Shown here piece by piece: positions 55,137-64,000 of a stretch of 64,000 nucleotides of DNA (positions are counted from its first letter, which is position 1; each line of letters starts with the position of its first letter). The notes under the pieces are model-generated. The model worked only from the letters and a program-made list of their open reading frames with translations. It had not been told where the DNA came from and did no database searches. The stretch is from Bacteroidota bacterium (GTDB lineage Bacteria > Bacteroidota > Bacteroidia > Flavobacteriales > Flavobacteriaceae): positions 1 through 64,000 of the forward strand of contig JAIUNZ010000007.1 in assembly GCA_020161455.1 (NCBI GenBank). The letters are read 5' to 3'. The translations under genes were made by a program, and so were the position numbers.

Positions 55137-58100
55137 ATGAAAAAATATAGTTTTATTTTAGTGTTAATTATAATAGGGTTTGCTGGGTTTGGGCAACCTT
55201 TAAAAGAAGCAAAGAATTACATTCCAAATTACATACCTCCTTCTCCAAATGTAGCTTCACTAATGAAGTTTGAGGAAGTTCCAGTTGATTTATACACAGG
55301 CATTCCTGATGTGAATATCCCATTATTTACAACGAATGCAAAAAACAGTAAAGTTAAATTAAATCTAGCTTTAAAATATCATCCACTTAATATTGTAGTT
55401 GATGCTATGGCTGGTGATACAGGTCTAGGCTGGAGTTTGTTTGCAGGAGGAAGCATTTCGAGAACGGTAAAGGATTTACCAGATGATATGCTATTTTATG
55501 CACATAAAATAGGGATTTATCAGACAACAATACCGAATTCAACAAATAATTTTTATAATATCGTTGCGATGGGAGTTCCATCAAATAATACCGAACAAGA
55601 AATGCTTAATGAATTTCTATGGGAAGCCAACGAAAAAAAGAAGTATGACACCCAGCATGATTTATGGCAATTTAATTTTATGGGATTTTCAGGAAGATTT
55701 TACATTAAAAAGAATATGGCAACAGGTCAGCTTGAAGTCAAGCCATTGGAAAATTACAATTTAAAAATAGAAAATTTTTATAAGACTAATAATGATGATT
55801 ATCCAAACGCACCTATTTACTCTCCAACCTCTTTTATAATAACGGATAATGATGGTTTTAAATATTATTTTGATGTAGTTGAAGAAACAAAAACTTTCAC
55901 ATTTTCAGACTACACATATTACCCAGGAGGGAACTATACAAATTATGGTAATGATGTATATAATGTTTATCATAAATCGGCATTTCATCTTTCAAGAATT
56001 GATGATTTACAGGGTAATTTGTTAATTGAATTTCAATATACGAATCCTTACTTTGAAACTTTATGGGTTAACCGAGGATATACATTAAACGAAAAATTAT
56101 TTAGTCCTTATCCATTTTTAATGACTTTAGCTGGATCTTGTCCAACTTGTCCATCAGGAGAACTAAGCATTAGTACATTAGAACCAGAATCGACCTCTTT
56201 TGCAACTAGCTCAAAAACAAATGTTAGGAAATTAAAACAAATTAATATACAAGGAATAGGAAGTGTTAAATTAAATTATTCATTAGGTAGGTTAGATAAT
56301 TATTATCCGACAACCAATATGGGTTCTAAAATTGATAATATTGAAATTTATACAAATGTCTCTAGTACAATACCAAAAAAGAAGTATAATTTTATTTATG
56401 AATATTCTAATCACAACAAACGACTTTTTCTAAAAGAAATTCATTTTGTGGATGATGTTAACAATACTGAAAATAAATATTTATTTGATTATCAAGAAAA
56501 TGATATGTCAAATGGAGTTATTGGAGAAGATTATTGGGGGTTTTATAATACAGATTCAAGAATATGTAGAAACGGAGAACCCTTTAGAGAGACCACCAAT
56601 GAATACTGCACCACAGATGTATTACAGAAAATTACTTACCCAACAGGCGGTAGTGCCGTATTCAAGTACGAACCTAATGAGTATACTTATGAGGGAAACA
56701 TATCTATCACTAACTTTGATAAGAATGAGAAGAATTGGGAGGCAACTTTTTTTGATGTTGTCAATTTACAAAGTAGCTCTTCAACGCCTTCAAGTTATTA
56801 TATAGGAAATTTCAGTGTAGAGAAACGTTTTTCCATGTATTGTTATATTTCTAATAACTCTGGAATTGCAGGTTTTGTTAGTTTAATTAAAAAAAATTCA
56901 TTGAACCAAGTTGTAGATTCTAAGTATTTAAAAGATGGTTGTTTAAATGACATTACGTTAGCACCTAATTATAATTACTATTTAGAATTCCGATGGAATA
57001 ATCTTGCTCAGATTGGCGCTGACCCATTACCCGATTTACCAGTTATAGGAAATGCGTCTATTGAAATAAATGAACTAACGAGAATAGCAAACTATAAAAA
57101 CTATTTGTATGGAGGAGGCATACGTATTGGGAAAATTGGATATTTTAGCGCAAGTGATGTAAATGCTGATTATTATAGGTCAGGAGCAGGAATTACTGAA
57201 GATGTATTGCCAAGTAAAGAGATTTCTTATTCGTATTATGCTGAAAACAATATTAATGAAAGTAGTGGTTCACTCGTTTTTCCAAAACCAATATTTGAAT
57301 ATACCAAATTAGTAAAGACTTGTTTTGACTGTGGAGGTTATCCGGGTAACAGCTATTTACAATATAAAGTAAAGACACCTTACAACAATTTATTATCAAA
57401 TAAAACTAGAGGTGCAGATGTGGGTTATAAGCATGTGACCGTAAAAGAGCATGGCAATGGTAAAACAGAATATTTTTATACCAACAGTTTAGATTACCCC
57501 GAAGATGTTATTGAATATAATATTCAACCACCGTTCTTGCCTCTGCCAAATATTGATTATAAAAGAGGTTTACTGTTAAAACAAGTAAGTTATGACAACG
57601 ATGATAAAAAGTTAACCGAAAAAATTAACGAATACGAAATCGAAAATTATACTGAAGAAATGGGGTTCAATGTTTTTAATCGTGATGACGAGAGTTTTTC
57701 AAATAGTAAATTGTTTGAATATTATGCAATGTTTAAAAACATCAGAGAGATTTGTGCTGCTGGAAATGTAAATTATAATTGCACGATAGGAAGTACAATA
57801 ACTCCTCCAGTTATTAACCCAAATATACCTATATGCCCATGTCATTGTTTAAGTAATGAAACTGTACCCAACGTGATTCTCAAAGCATCTGTTTATGAAA
57901 ATTTTGGATGGTCTAAACTAAAGTCAACAACTACGAATAATTATTTTAATAATGGTTCTCTAACCAATATAATCAATAATGTTGAAAATTATATATATAA
58001 TCCTTCTAATAAATTATTGGCTTCTCAAGAAACTTCAAACTCCACAGGAGAAACTATAGAAACCAAATACTACTACCCACAAGATGTTGAGATGGCAGTA

Positions 58101-58694
58101 GAACCAGTAGCAGAACAGTTAGTCAATAAGAACATGATAGTAACACCACTCAAAACACAAATCTTGAAAAATAGTACTGCGCTATCAGAACAAACAACGG
58201 TTTATAAAGACTGGGGAAGTGGATTGCTATTGCCAGAAATCATAAAAACCAAGAAAGCAACAAATGTAGAAGAAGATAGAATGAAATTCATTAGTTATGA
58301 CAGCTTTGGTAACCCAACATGCTTGAGAATGGAAAACGGAATGTATATCAGCTATGTATGGGGCTATAATAATTCACAACCTATAGCAAAAATCGAAAAC
58401 AAACAATACAGTGCAATTCCAGCGACCTTAATTACTGCTATACAAACAGCTTCAAATAGTTCCGTTACTGGATTAGAGACAACGTTACTCCAATCCATGA
58501 GTAATCTACGTAATGGATTATCTGATGCAATGGTTACCACTTTTACCTATGTACCACTTGTAGGTGTTAAAACAATAACCGACCCAAAGGGATATACAAC
58601 TACCTATGACTATGACAGCTTTGGTAGACTAAGCCAAGTAAAAGATAGCAATAACAATATTATTACCGAGAACCAATATCATTACAAACCTTAA
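55137..58694 (+). CDS. RHS-shell/YD-repeat secreted protein B
   Basis: 1185 residues from the ATG at 55137, which gives a clear signal peptide (FILVLIIIGFAGFGQ); the frame opens earlier at 55077 but that start lies in the previous gene. Same plan as protein A: N-terminal shell opening (TGIPDVNIPLFTTNAKNSK; MAGDTGLGWSLFAGGS), long beta-rich middle, then YD repeats at the end (YDSFGNPTCLRMENGMYI; YDYDSFGRLSQVKDSNNN). The final 300 residues match protein A closely, for example KYYYPQDVEMAV versus KYYYPQDTEMTS and DWGSGLLLPEI versus DWGSGLLLPQT. The N-terminal two thirds are more diverged. It precedes the RHS-core gene by 15 bases, in one operon. Confidence 0.82.
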   Translation: MKKYSFILVLIIIGFAGFGQPLKEAKNYIPNYIPPSPNVASLMKFEEVPVDLYTGIPDVNIPLFTTNAKNSKVKLNLALKYHPLNIVVDAMAGDTGLGWSLFAGGSISRTVKDLPDDMLFYAHKIGIYQTTIPNSTNNFYNIVAMGVPSNNTEQEMLNEFLWEANEKKKYDTQHDLWQFNFMGFSGRFYIKKNMATGQLEVKPLENYNLKIENFYKTNNDDYPNAPIYSPTSFIITDNDGFKYYFDVVEETKTFTFSDYTYYPGGNYTNYGNDVYNVYHKSAFHLSRIDDLQGNLLIEFQYTNPYFETLWVNRGYTLNEKLFSPYPFLMTLAGSCPTCPSGELSISTLEPESTSFATSSKTNVRKLKQINIQGIGSVKLNYSLGRLDNYYPTTNMGSKIDNIEIYTNVSSTIPKKKYNFIYEYSNHNKRLFLKEIHFVDDVNNTENKYLFDYQENDMSNGVIGEDYWGFYNTDSRICRNGEPFRETTNEYCTTDVLQKITYPTGGSAVFKYEPNEYTYEGNISITNFDKNEKNWEATFFDVVNLQSSSSTPSSYYIGNFSVEKRFSMYCYISNNSGIAGFVSLIKKNSLNQVVDSKYLKDGCLNDITLAPNYNYYLEFRWNNLAQIGADPLPDLPVIGNASIEINELTRIANYKNYLYGGGIRIGKIGYFSASDVNADYYRSGAGITEDVLPSKEISYSYYAENNINESSGSLVFPKPIFEYTKLVKTCFDCGGYPGNSYLQYKVKTPYNNLLSNKTRGADVGYKHVTVKEHGNGKTEYFYTNSLDYPEDVIEYNIQPPFLPLPNIDYKRGLLLKQVSYDNDDKKLTEKINEYEIENYTEEMGFNVFNRDDESFSNSKLFEYYAMFKNIREICAAGNVNYNCTIGSTITPPVINPNIPICPCHCLSNETVPNVILKASVYENFGWSKLKSTTTNNYFNNGSLTNIINNVENYIYNPSNKLLASQETSNSTGETIETKYYYPQDVEMAVEPVAEQLVNKNMIVTPLKTQILKNSTALSEQTTVYKDWGSGLLLPEIIKTKKATNVEEDRMKFISYDSFGNPTCLRMENGMYISYVWGYNNSQPIAKIENKQYSAIPATLITAIQTASNSSVTGLETTLLQSMSNLRNGLSDAMVTTFTYVPLVGVKTITDPKGYTTTYDYDSFGRLSQVKDSNNNIITENQYHYKP

Positions 58695-58709
58695 AAAAGC
58701 CCTGTAATT

Positions 58710-61700
58710 ATGAAAAAAGTATTCAATCTATTGATTTTATTTCCATTACTGGGGATAGGACAAAGCCAAGACCAAAACTATATAAAGACCACTACTTACA
58801 AAGTGGCTACTACCAACAGTATTACTACACCAAGTATAGTAGATGCAACACAACAAGTGACCTATTTTGATGGATTGGGGCGACCAATACAGCAAGTGGC
58901 ACATCAACAAGCTGACAATGGTAATGATATTGTGACACATATTGAGTATGATGCATTTGGAAGACAAGCCAAAGAATACCTTCCAATGATAGATGGTCAA
59001 ACATTAGAGTATCATCACATAGATGCAAGCAGTATTGAACAGTTTTACAGTACACCTGACATGCCTACAATGGAAGCGACTTCGATACCCTACAGCGAAA
59101 AACTATTTGAAGCCTCGCCACTTAATCGAGTACTAAAACAAGCGGCATCAGGAGAAGCATGGCGTATGAATGGAAGTCATGAAGTAAAATTTGATTATCA
59201 AACCAATGAAGTACATGAAGTCAAACTATTTACATTTACTACTTCATGGGAGAGTGGTAATAAAAGTTATGCTCCTACAAATCCTGTTTCTACCCAAGAT
59301 TATGATGAGCATACACTTTACAAAACCATTACCAAAGATGAAAATTGGGAAGGCGGAAAAAACAATACTACTGAAGAATTTAAAGACAAACAAGGACAAG
59401 TCGTATTAAAGCGAAGCTACAGTGACTATGGCGAACAGACCGAAGTAGCACATGATACCTACTATTTATATGATGACTATGGAAAGTTGACCTATGTTAT
59501 ACCACCATTAGTTGATACAGATAATGGTATAAGTGGTGACGAACTCAATGGATTGTGTTATCAATATAAATACGACCATAGAAATCGATTAGTCGCAAAA
59601 AAGTTGCCAGGAAAACAATGGGAATATATCGCATACAATAGCCAAAACCAGCCTATAGCTACTGGTCCAGCATTGAATCCTTTTGGGAATGGGATACAAG
59701 GTTGGTTGATAACAAAATATGACATCTTTGGGCGTCCAGTATATACAGGTTGGAGTAATGAAATTCCAGCCACAGAACAAGGAAGAGTAACATTAGAAAA
59801 TAACGTTAGTGTTAGTAATTGGCATGAAACTTACAGTGAAATACCTGTTGCGATAGAAGATGGTGGAGGAGTAAGTGCAAACTATACATCCAATGTTTTT
59901 CCAAATAAAATGCTACTATTAACAGTAAATTATTATGACCATTATCATTATATTGGTATACCAACCACATTGCCAGAATTTGTAAATGGACAGCGTGTTT
60001 TAATAGATGCAAAAACAGTACCTATTGGAAGTTGGTCACGTGTATTAGATTTACCAACACCTGTACACAGTGAAGTAAGTTATTCATTATTTGATAAAAA
60101 AGGAAGAGTTATTGCAAACCACACAAACAACCATCTTGGTGGATTTACAAGAGTAGAAAACCTTTTAGATTTTACTGGAAAAACATTACAGTCAACCACC
60201 ACTCATAAACGCACTACTGCCGATGTTTTGTTGACGGTTGTAGATAAATTTATTTATACACCACAAGACCGATTACAAAAACATAAACAAACTATTAATA
60301 ACAACGCTCAAGAAATATTAGTAGAAAATAAATATGATAAACTGGGACAATTAATACGAAAAGATGTTGGAGGGATAGAAAATGAAAATGCACCATTACA
60401 AGTTGTAGACTATCGTTATAATATACGAGGATGGCTCACACAGATAAACAATATTGATAGCTTGAGTGTGGGAACTGACCCAAGAGATTTATTTGCATTT
60501 AAAATTAATTACAATCAAATTGAGAATGATGTAAGTCATCAAGTAAAAGCACTGTATAATGGTAATATCGCTGAAACCTTTTGGAGAAGTAATACCGATG
60601 ATGTATTACGCAAATATGGGTACAGTTACGATAACCTTAACCGATTACAGAAAGCCATTTATCAAAAACCAAACAGTGCAATTCCAATAACCAATATGTA
60701 TAATGAATCGATGAGTTATGATAAAAATGGTAATATCACTCATCTTGACCGCTTTGGAGATTTGGATGCTGATTTTGCTGGAGCTGGAGCTTTTGAGATT
60801 GACGACTTAACCTATACCTACAGAACCGACAAACCCAACCAATTAGCAAAAGTAGATGATAGTACACTTTGTAATCTAGGTTTTAAAGATGGCACAAATA
60901 CCGATGAAGATTATAAATATGATGCTAACGGAAATATGAGATTTGATAGCAACAAAAATATCTTGAATATTACCTATAATCATTTGAATTTACCTGTAGA
61001 AATAGTATTTGTTGGTAACAATAAAATTAATTACATTTACAATGCAATGGGACAAAAATTGACAAAAATTGTAACAATAGGAGCCAATAACACCATTACT
61101 GATTATCTTAATGGTTTTCAATATGAAAATAGTGCTTTAAACTTTTTCCCACATGCAGAGGGCTATGTAAATGTTACGTATTGTGATGCATGTGTTGCAG
61201 AGCATCAAAGAATCTTTAACTATGTTTATCAATACACCGACCATCTTGGAAACATTAGATTGAGTTATGGATATGATAAAAAAGATAACGTTCTTAAAAT
61301 ATTAGAAGAAAACCATTATTATCCTTTTGGACTAAAGCATACCAATTACAATGTTGAAAAACGTAAATATGTAGAAATTAAACCCGAAGAAGAAGGATAT
61401 GTTGCTGGAGCAAACAAGATGAAGATTACACAAGTTGCTCCTACTGATGGAAGTGCAAGACGTTATAAGTATAATGGGAAAGAGTACCAAGACGAGTTAG
61501 GGCTTAACATGTACGACTACGGAGCGAGAAATTATGACCCTGCAATTGGAAGATGGATGAATATTGACCCATTAGCTGAAGAATCGAGAAGATTTAGTCC
61601 ATATACCTATGCGCTAAATAATCCAGTCTTTTTTATAGACCCTGATGGAATGATGGCTACTGAAAGTGATTGGATACCTAATGGAGATGGCACCTACACA

Positions 61701-62237
61701 GCTGAAGCTGGTGATAGTGCTGGAAGTTTAGCTACTCAATTGAATATTTCTCAAAAGAAAGCTGAAGATATTTTAAGATATAGTGGTCACGAAACAAAAA
61801 TTGTAGATGGTAAAAAAGTTTCAGATATCAAAGAAGGAGATGTTGTAGTAGCTGATGGTAGTAAGTTACTTGACACTATGAATAAATTAGATTCCAAAAT
61901 TACTCAACTTAATGATAAAATAGCAGATGTAAAAGATGAAATTCGTGATAATTCAAAAGGTAAAATGTCTGACGAACAAATAAAAGAAAGAGAAAATTCT
62001 ATGGGTGATGCGAGTGATAGGGAGCCCGGTACTGGAATGGCTTTAGGGAATATAATTTTTACAGCAATGATTTCAAAAAACAATGATAAAATAGATGCTA
62101 AAAATGCAAAATTAGATACTAAAATTAATAGCTATGAAAAAGCTAAATCGTCGCATGCAAAAAAATTAGAAAAATTAACACAGATATTTGATAAATGGAA
62201 TCCACTTATGGATAACATAAAAAAACTTAAACTATAG
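58710..62237 (+). CDS. RHS repeat-associated core protein with DUF6443 and an unrecognised C-terminal toxin-like tail
   Basis: 1175 residues. Signal peptide (KVFNLLILFPLLGIGQ), then a DUF6443 domain at about residues 20-130 (TQQVTYFDGLGRPIQQV, IEYDAFGRQAKEYLP). YD repeats run to about residue 900 (YKYDHRNRLVAKKLPGK, YSYDNLNRLQKAIY). The RHS core is at about 905-980 (YKYNGKEYQDELGLNMYDYG, RNYDPAIGRWMNIDPLAEES, YTYALNNPVFFIDPDGM). Residues after about 985 form the variable tail: a LysM-like stretch (YTAEAGDSAGSLATQLNISQ to DIKEGDVVV), then a long coiled-coil (LDSKITQLNDKIADVKDEI) and a basic end. No known nuclease or deaminase motif was seen. Two membrane-protein genes follow directly, as for immunity proteins. 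Confidence 0.88.
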   Translation: MKKVFNLLILFPLLGIGQSQDQNYIKTTTYKVATTNSITTPSIVDATQQVTYFDGLGRPIQQVAHQQADNGNDIVTHIEYDAFGRQAKEYLPMIDGQTLEYHHIDASSIEQFYSTPDMPTMEATSIPYSEKLFEASPLNRVLKQAASGEAWRMNGSHEVKFDYQTNEVHEVKLFTFTTSWESGNKSYAPTNPVSTQDYDEHTLYKTITKDENWEGGKNNTTEEFKDKQGQVVLKRSYSDYGEQTEVAHDTYYLYDDYGKLTYVIPPLVDTDNGISGDELNGLCYQYKYDHRNRLVAKKLPGKQWEYIAYNSQNQPIATGPALNPFGNGIQGWLITKYDIFGRPVYTGWSNEIPATEQGRVTLENNVSVSNWHETYSEIPVAIEDGGGVSANYTSNVFPNKMLLLTVNYYDHYHYIGIPTTLPEFVNGQRVLIDAKTVPIGSWSRVLDLPTPVHSEVSYSLFDKKGRVIANHTNNHLGGFTRVENLLDFTGKTLQSTTTHKRTTADVLLTVVDKFIYTPQDRLQKHKQTINNNAQEILVENKYDKLGQLIRKDVGGIENENAPLQVVDYRYNIRGWLTQINNIDSLSVGTDPRDLFAFKINYNQIENDVSHQVKALYNGNIAETFWRSNTDDVLRKYGYSYDNLNRLQKAIYQKPNSAIPITNMYNESMSYDKNGNITHLDRFGDLDADFAGAGAFEIDDLTYTYRTDKPNQLAKVDDSTLCNLGFKDGTNTDEDYKYDANGNMRFDSNKNILNITYNHLNLPVEIVFVGNNKINYIYNAMGQKLTKIVTIGANNTITDYLNGFQYENSALNFFPHAEGYVNVTYCDACVAEHQRIFNYVYQYTDHLGNIRLSYGYDKKDNVLKILEENHYYPFGLKHTNYNVEKRKYVEIKPEEEGYVAGANKMKITQVAPTDGSARRYKYNGKEYQDELGLNMYDYGARNYDPAIGRWMNIDPLAEESRRFSPYTYALNNPVFFIDPDGMMATESDWIPNGDGTYTAEAGDSAGSLATQLNISQKKAEDILRYSGHETKIVDGKKVSDIKEGDVVVADGSKLLDTMNKLDSKITQLNDKIADVKDEIRDNSKGKMSDEQIKERENSMGDASDREPGTGMALGNIIFTAMISKNNDKIDAKNAKLDTKINSYEKAKSSHAKKLEKLTQIFDKWNPLMDNIKKLKL

Positions 62238-62239
62238 CC

Positions 62240-62473
62240 ATGCATAAAGTGTTTCATTTTATTATAGAATTAATATCATGGATAGCAATTTTTTTATCTC
62301 CTACATTATTAGGAGGTGTAATAGCTCTTTTTCTATATAGTTTTTTCATTAAGAATTTAATAGTTTTAGGAAGTATTTTATTTTTGTTTTTATTATTAGG
62401 AATCTTTTTTGCCGAAAGGGTAAGGAAGAATCATGGTTGTTCAAAGTATTTGAGTAGAATATATGGATGGTAA
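62240..62473 (+). CDS. Small two-helix membrane protein, candidate immunity or accessory protein
   Basis: 77 residues starting two bases after the stop of the RHS-core gene. Two strongly hydrophobic segments (about residues 8-33, IIELISWIAIFLSPTLLGGVIALFL, and 36-55, IKNLIVLGSILFLFLLLGIFF) are followed by a short basic, cytosolic tail (RVRKNHGCSKYLSRIYGW). I do not recognise a family. The position right after a polymorphic-toxin-like C-terminus, and the 11-base overlap with the next gene, support a role as an immunity protein or partner. Toxins that act on membranes often have membrane immunity proteins, but the tail's activity is unknown. Confidence 0.6.
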   Translation: MHKVFHFIIELISWIAIFLSPTLLGGVIALFLYSFFIKNLIVLGSILFLFLLLGIFFAERVRKNHGCSKYLSRIYGW

Positions 62474-63086
62474 TTTGAAACCTACAAGATACATTCGTGC
62501 AATAATATTTTTTTTGCTTTATTATTGTGTGCTATCATTGTTATATTATGTGGCTACTACTTTTTTTTATGACAAACCAAAATATATAAATCTAATCGTA
62601 TTTGCATCCCTTTTTATAATAGAACTTTCATTCGTATTCTTTTTAAAATTGTCGATTTTTAATGTAATACTAAAAATTAGATTAGTATTAATTTATTTTA
62701 CTGTAGGTATTTTATTGGGTTTTTTAAATTCAATTTTATCTAAATCACAATTTATTGATTTTGGTAGTAGAATTAATGACGATTCTTTCCTACCCGTTTT
62801 TTTATCTATAGTGATTTTATCACCAATAGTGGAAGAATTGTATTATAGGTATTTTATATTTGAAAGGGTTTTAAAGACAACGCCATTAAATATATCTATT
62901 ATATTCTCCTCAGTGTTATTCTCTTTAATACATCTAAAGTTTGATAATATGTCTTTGTCTCTAATCTCATTAATAAAACCTTTTATACTCGGAGTTATTT
63001 TATGTTTTGTTTTTAAAAAACATAAAAACATTGTGTACTGCATAGTTATGCATATAGCTTATAATATAATTTGGTTCATAACATAG
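62463..63086 (+). CDS. CPBP-family intramembrane metalloprotease (Abi/CAAX-type), candidate immunity protein
   Basis: A 207-residue polytopic membrane protein of the CPBP (CAAX protease and bacteriocin-processing) family with about six hydrophobic segments. The catalytic motifs are intact: EELYYR at residues 124-129 (EExxxR), FSLIH at 153-157 (FxxxH) and HIAYN at 197-201 (HxxxN). Family members process prenylated proteins, mature or export bacteriocins, or confer bacteriocin immunity. It overlaps the previous gene by 11 bases and closes the RHS operon. Immunity is therefore a reasonable inference, as is maturation or release of the RHS C-terminus. The DNA here is visibly more AT-rich than the RHS genes, suggesting a separate origin. 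Confidence 0.8.
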   Translation: MDGNLKPTRYIRAIIFFLLYYCVLSLLYYVATTFFYDKPKYINLIVFASLFIIELSFVFFLKLSIFNVILKIRLVLIYFTVGILLGFLNSILSKSQFIDFGSRINDDSFLPVFLSIVILSPIVEELYYRYFIFERVLKTTPLNISIIFSSVLFSLIHLKFDNMSLSLISLIKPFILGVILCFVFKKHKNIVYCIVMHIAYNIIWFIT

Positions 63087-63220
63087 TGAGTGTGGGTAAT
63101 GTATCATAATTAGCGATTAATTCCAATATCCACAATCCTTTTATAAAAAGGGGTTCCTTGTAAGTAACTGGTTGTAAAATAGGTTAGTTTTAAACTGCTT
63201 TTATTACCTAAAACAAAAAA

Positions 63221-63248
63221 ATCCTAACTTCGGTTAGGATTCTTTTTT
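63221..63248 (+). terminator. Terminator of the RHS operon
   Basis: Perfect 8-bp stem ATCCTAAC/GTTAGGAT with a TTCG loop and a T-run, 135 bases after the last gene. It would also work for the minus strand because an A-run precedes it. Confidence 0.9.
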
Positions 63249-63323
63249 ATGTGGTAATTCGTTCTGTTGTTATTGAATAAAATCGGATGTTGTTTTATTG
63301 TATCTTTTGGAATATAAATACTA

Positions 63324-63488
63324 TCACTTTTTAGGAAATGTATAACAACCATAGGGAGAAGTATTGTACCAACGAAACTCAAAATTTAAAAGTTGGGTTG
63401 TATCTTTCTTTATTTTTGAGTCCACGGTTTTTTGAGCCTGAGTCAGACTAAAGCATAACAAGAATATTAGTTGGAAAGTGGTTTTCAT
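63324..63488 (-). CDS. 54-residue secreted peptide
   Basis: A short gene, too small for routine calling. The ATG at 63488 starts a signal peptide (MKTTFQLIFLLCFSLTQAQ, signal peptidase I cleavage after TQA), followed by a 35-residue mature peptide KTVDSKIKKDTTQLLNFEF and then RWYNTSPYGCYTFPKK. It has a single cysteine in the mature part. It lies 15 bases downstream of the GIY-YIG-like gene on the same strand, possibly as a second cistron. Function unknown; the clean signal peptide and correct stop before the terminator make it credible. Confidence 0.55.
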   Translation of the reverse strand: MKTTFQLIFLLCFSLTQAQKTVDSKIKKDTTQLLNFEFRWYNTSPYGCYTFPKK

Positions 63489-63503
63489 TCTATCAAAACA
63501 AAT

Positions 63504-63920
63504 TTAGATTAACCCATTCAACCTCGCTGTTGGCTCGTGAAAAACATACACGTATTTGGAGTGTATGTAGATTCCGCCAGTGATATTGCTTTTGCCCATA
63601 CTGAATTTTCTAAAAAGAGAGGACTCAAGACTTCTAGCATTACTCATGGTGTACAAATAGAATTTTTTATAGTGAGGTAATTCGTCAATCTTTCTTTGCT
63701 TTTTATGAGCATTGTATCTGTTGTGGGATATATCCGTCATCCCTGCATACCATTCACTATAAACAGGTTCAGCACCTTTTGGGTAACAACTTTTTATGTA
63801 TTTTATTATCTGCTTTTCTAATTTTGATACTACAACTTTATTAGCAGGATTGTCTTTAAGGTAATCATTGATAGAAAATCCAGCAGGTGCGCTTAAGCCT
63901 ATAATTTTAAAATCTGCCAT
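63504..63920 (-). CDS. GIY-YIG-like putative nuclease
   Basis: A 138-residue cytosolic protein. Residues about 55-75 read YSEWYAGMTDISHNRYNAHK, which resembles the second half of a GIY-YIG motif (Y-x-G-x-T) with the conserved Arg and the His/Lys of the following helix. About 40 residues later ARSLESSLFRKFSMGKSNITGG supplies a Glu-containing helix and the Asn/Gly end of the domain. The first strand (GIY) is poorly kept and reads EPVYSE. A short GIY-YIG endonuclease or a structural derivative is the best guess. It stands convergent with the RHS operon, and the small secreted-peptide gene follows it. I would not assign a target. Confidence 0.55.
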   Translation of the reverse strand: MADFKIIGLSAPAGFSINDYLKDNPANKVVVSKLEKQIIKYIKSCYPKGAEPVYSEWYAGMTDISHNRYNAHKKQRKIDELPHYKKFYLYTMSNARSLESSLFRKFSMGKSNITGGIYIHSKYVYVFHEPTARLNGLI

Positions 63921-64000
63921 ATAGTTTTTTTGCTAATTTAAGAAAAAACTAAATGCTATAAAATTCAATTTGTTATCAGTACGATGGGTCTATGCATTTA

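Overview
This window is chromosomal DNA from a member of the Bacteroidota, almost certainly Flavobacteriaceae and probably Flavobacterium or a close relative. The evidence is low GC, the Bacteroidota promoter signature (TTTG or TTG, about 19-23 bases, then TAnnTTTG) before many genes, GLPGLI and DUF4270 proteins, a GldH-like lipoprotein, atpD-atpC apart from the other ATP synthase genes, and several secreted proteins ending in a type IX secretion (T9SS) sorting domain.

Layout. 1-2.5 kb is a worn accessory stretch: a truncated carboxypeptidase-regulatory-domain gene beside a GLPGLI gene, a small secreted-protein pseudogene with two frameshifts, an XRE regulator and a 21-bp tandem array. 2.5-5 kb holds an aldo-keto reductase and a secreted sugar-dehydrogenase-like protein. 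5-12.3 kb is a long minus-strand run: panC, panD, a lysylphosphatidylglycerol-synthase-like membrane protein, a Ser-less alpha/beta hydrolase with a TPR-like tail, radA, a GldH-like lipoprotein and a GT51 transglycosylase. 12.4-16.8 kb on the plus strand has a glycogen-synthase stub, a DUF4270 lipoprotein and glmS. 17-21.6 kb is a TonB-dependent receptor paired with an SGNH-hydrolase lipoprotein. 21.8-23.7 kb is atpD-atpC. 23.7-28.8 kb is the biotin operon bioF, bioD, bioA plus a beta-ketoacyl-synthase-like gene; bioB lies separately at 36.4-37.5 kb, beyond a second 21-bp array, recX and a 2184-residue T9SS cargo gene. 38-46.3 kb carries ribF, two T9SS metalloproteases, pth, rplY (L25/Ctc) and prs.

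46.6 kb onward. After tRNA-Leu(CAA) the sequence becomes an accessory island: a two-repeat gene broken by a 1-base deletion, a decayed DDE transposase, a small secreted protein, then a six-gene plus-strand operon. The operon encodes a seven-repeat propeller T9SS protein, two paralogous RHS-shell/YD-repeat proteins, an RHS protein with DUF6443 and RHS core plus an unrecognised C-terminal tail, and two membrane proteins, one with an intact CPBP protease motif set. Two dyad sites abut the predicted promoter of this operon. The most interesting candidate system is this split RHS polymorphic-toxin-like operon with putative membrane immunity proteins. The two 21-bp arrays, which share a TCC-N4/5-GG dyad, come second.
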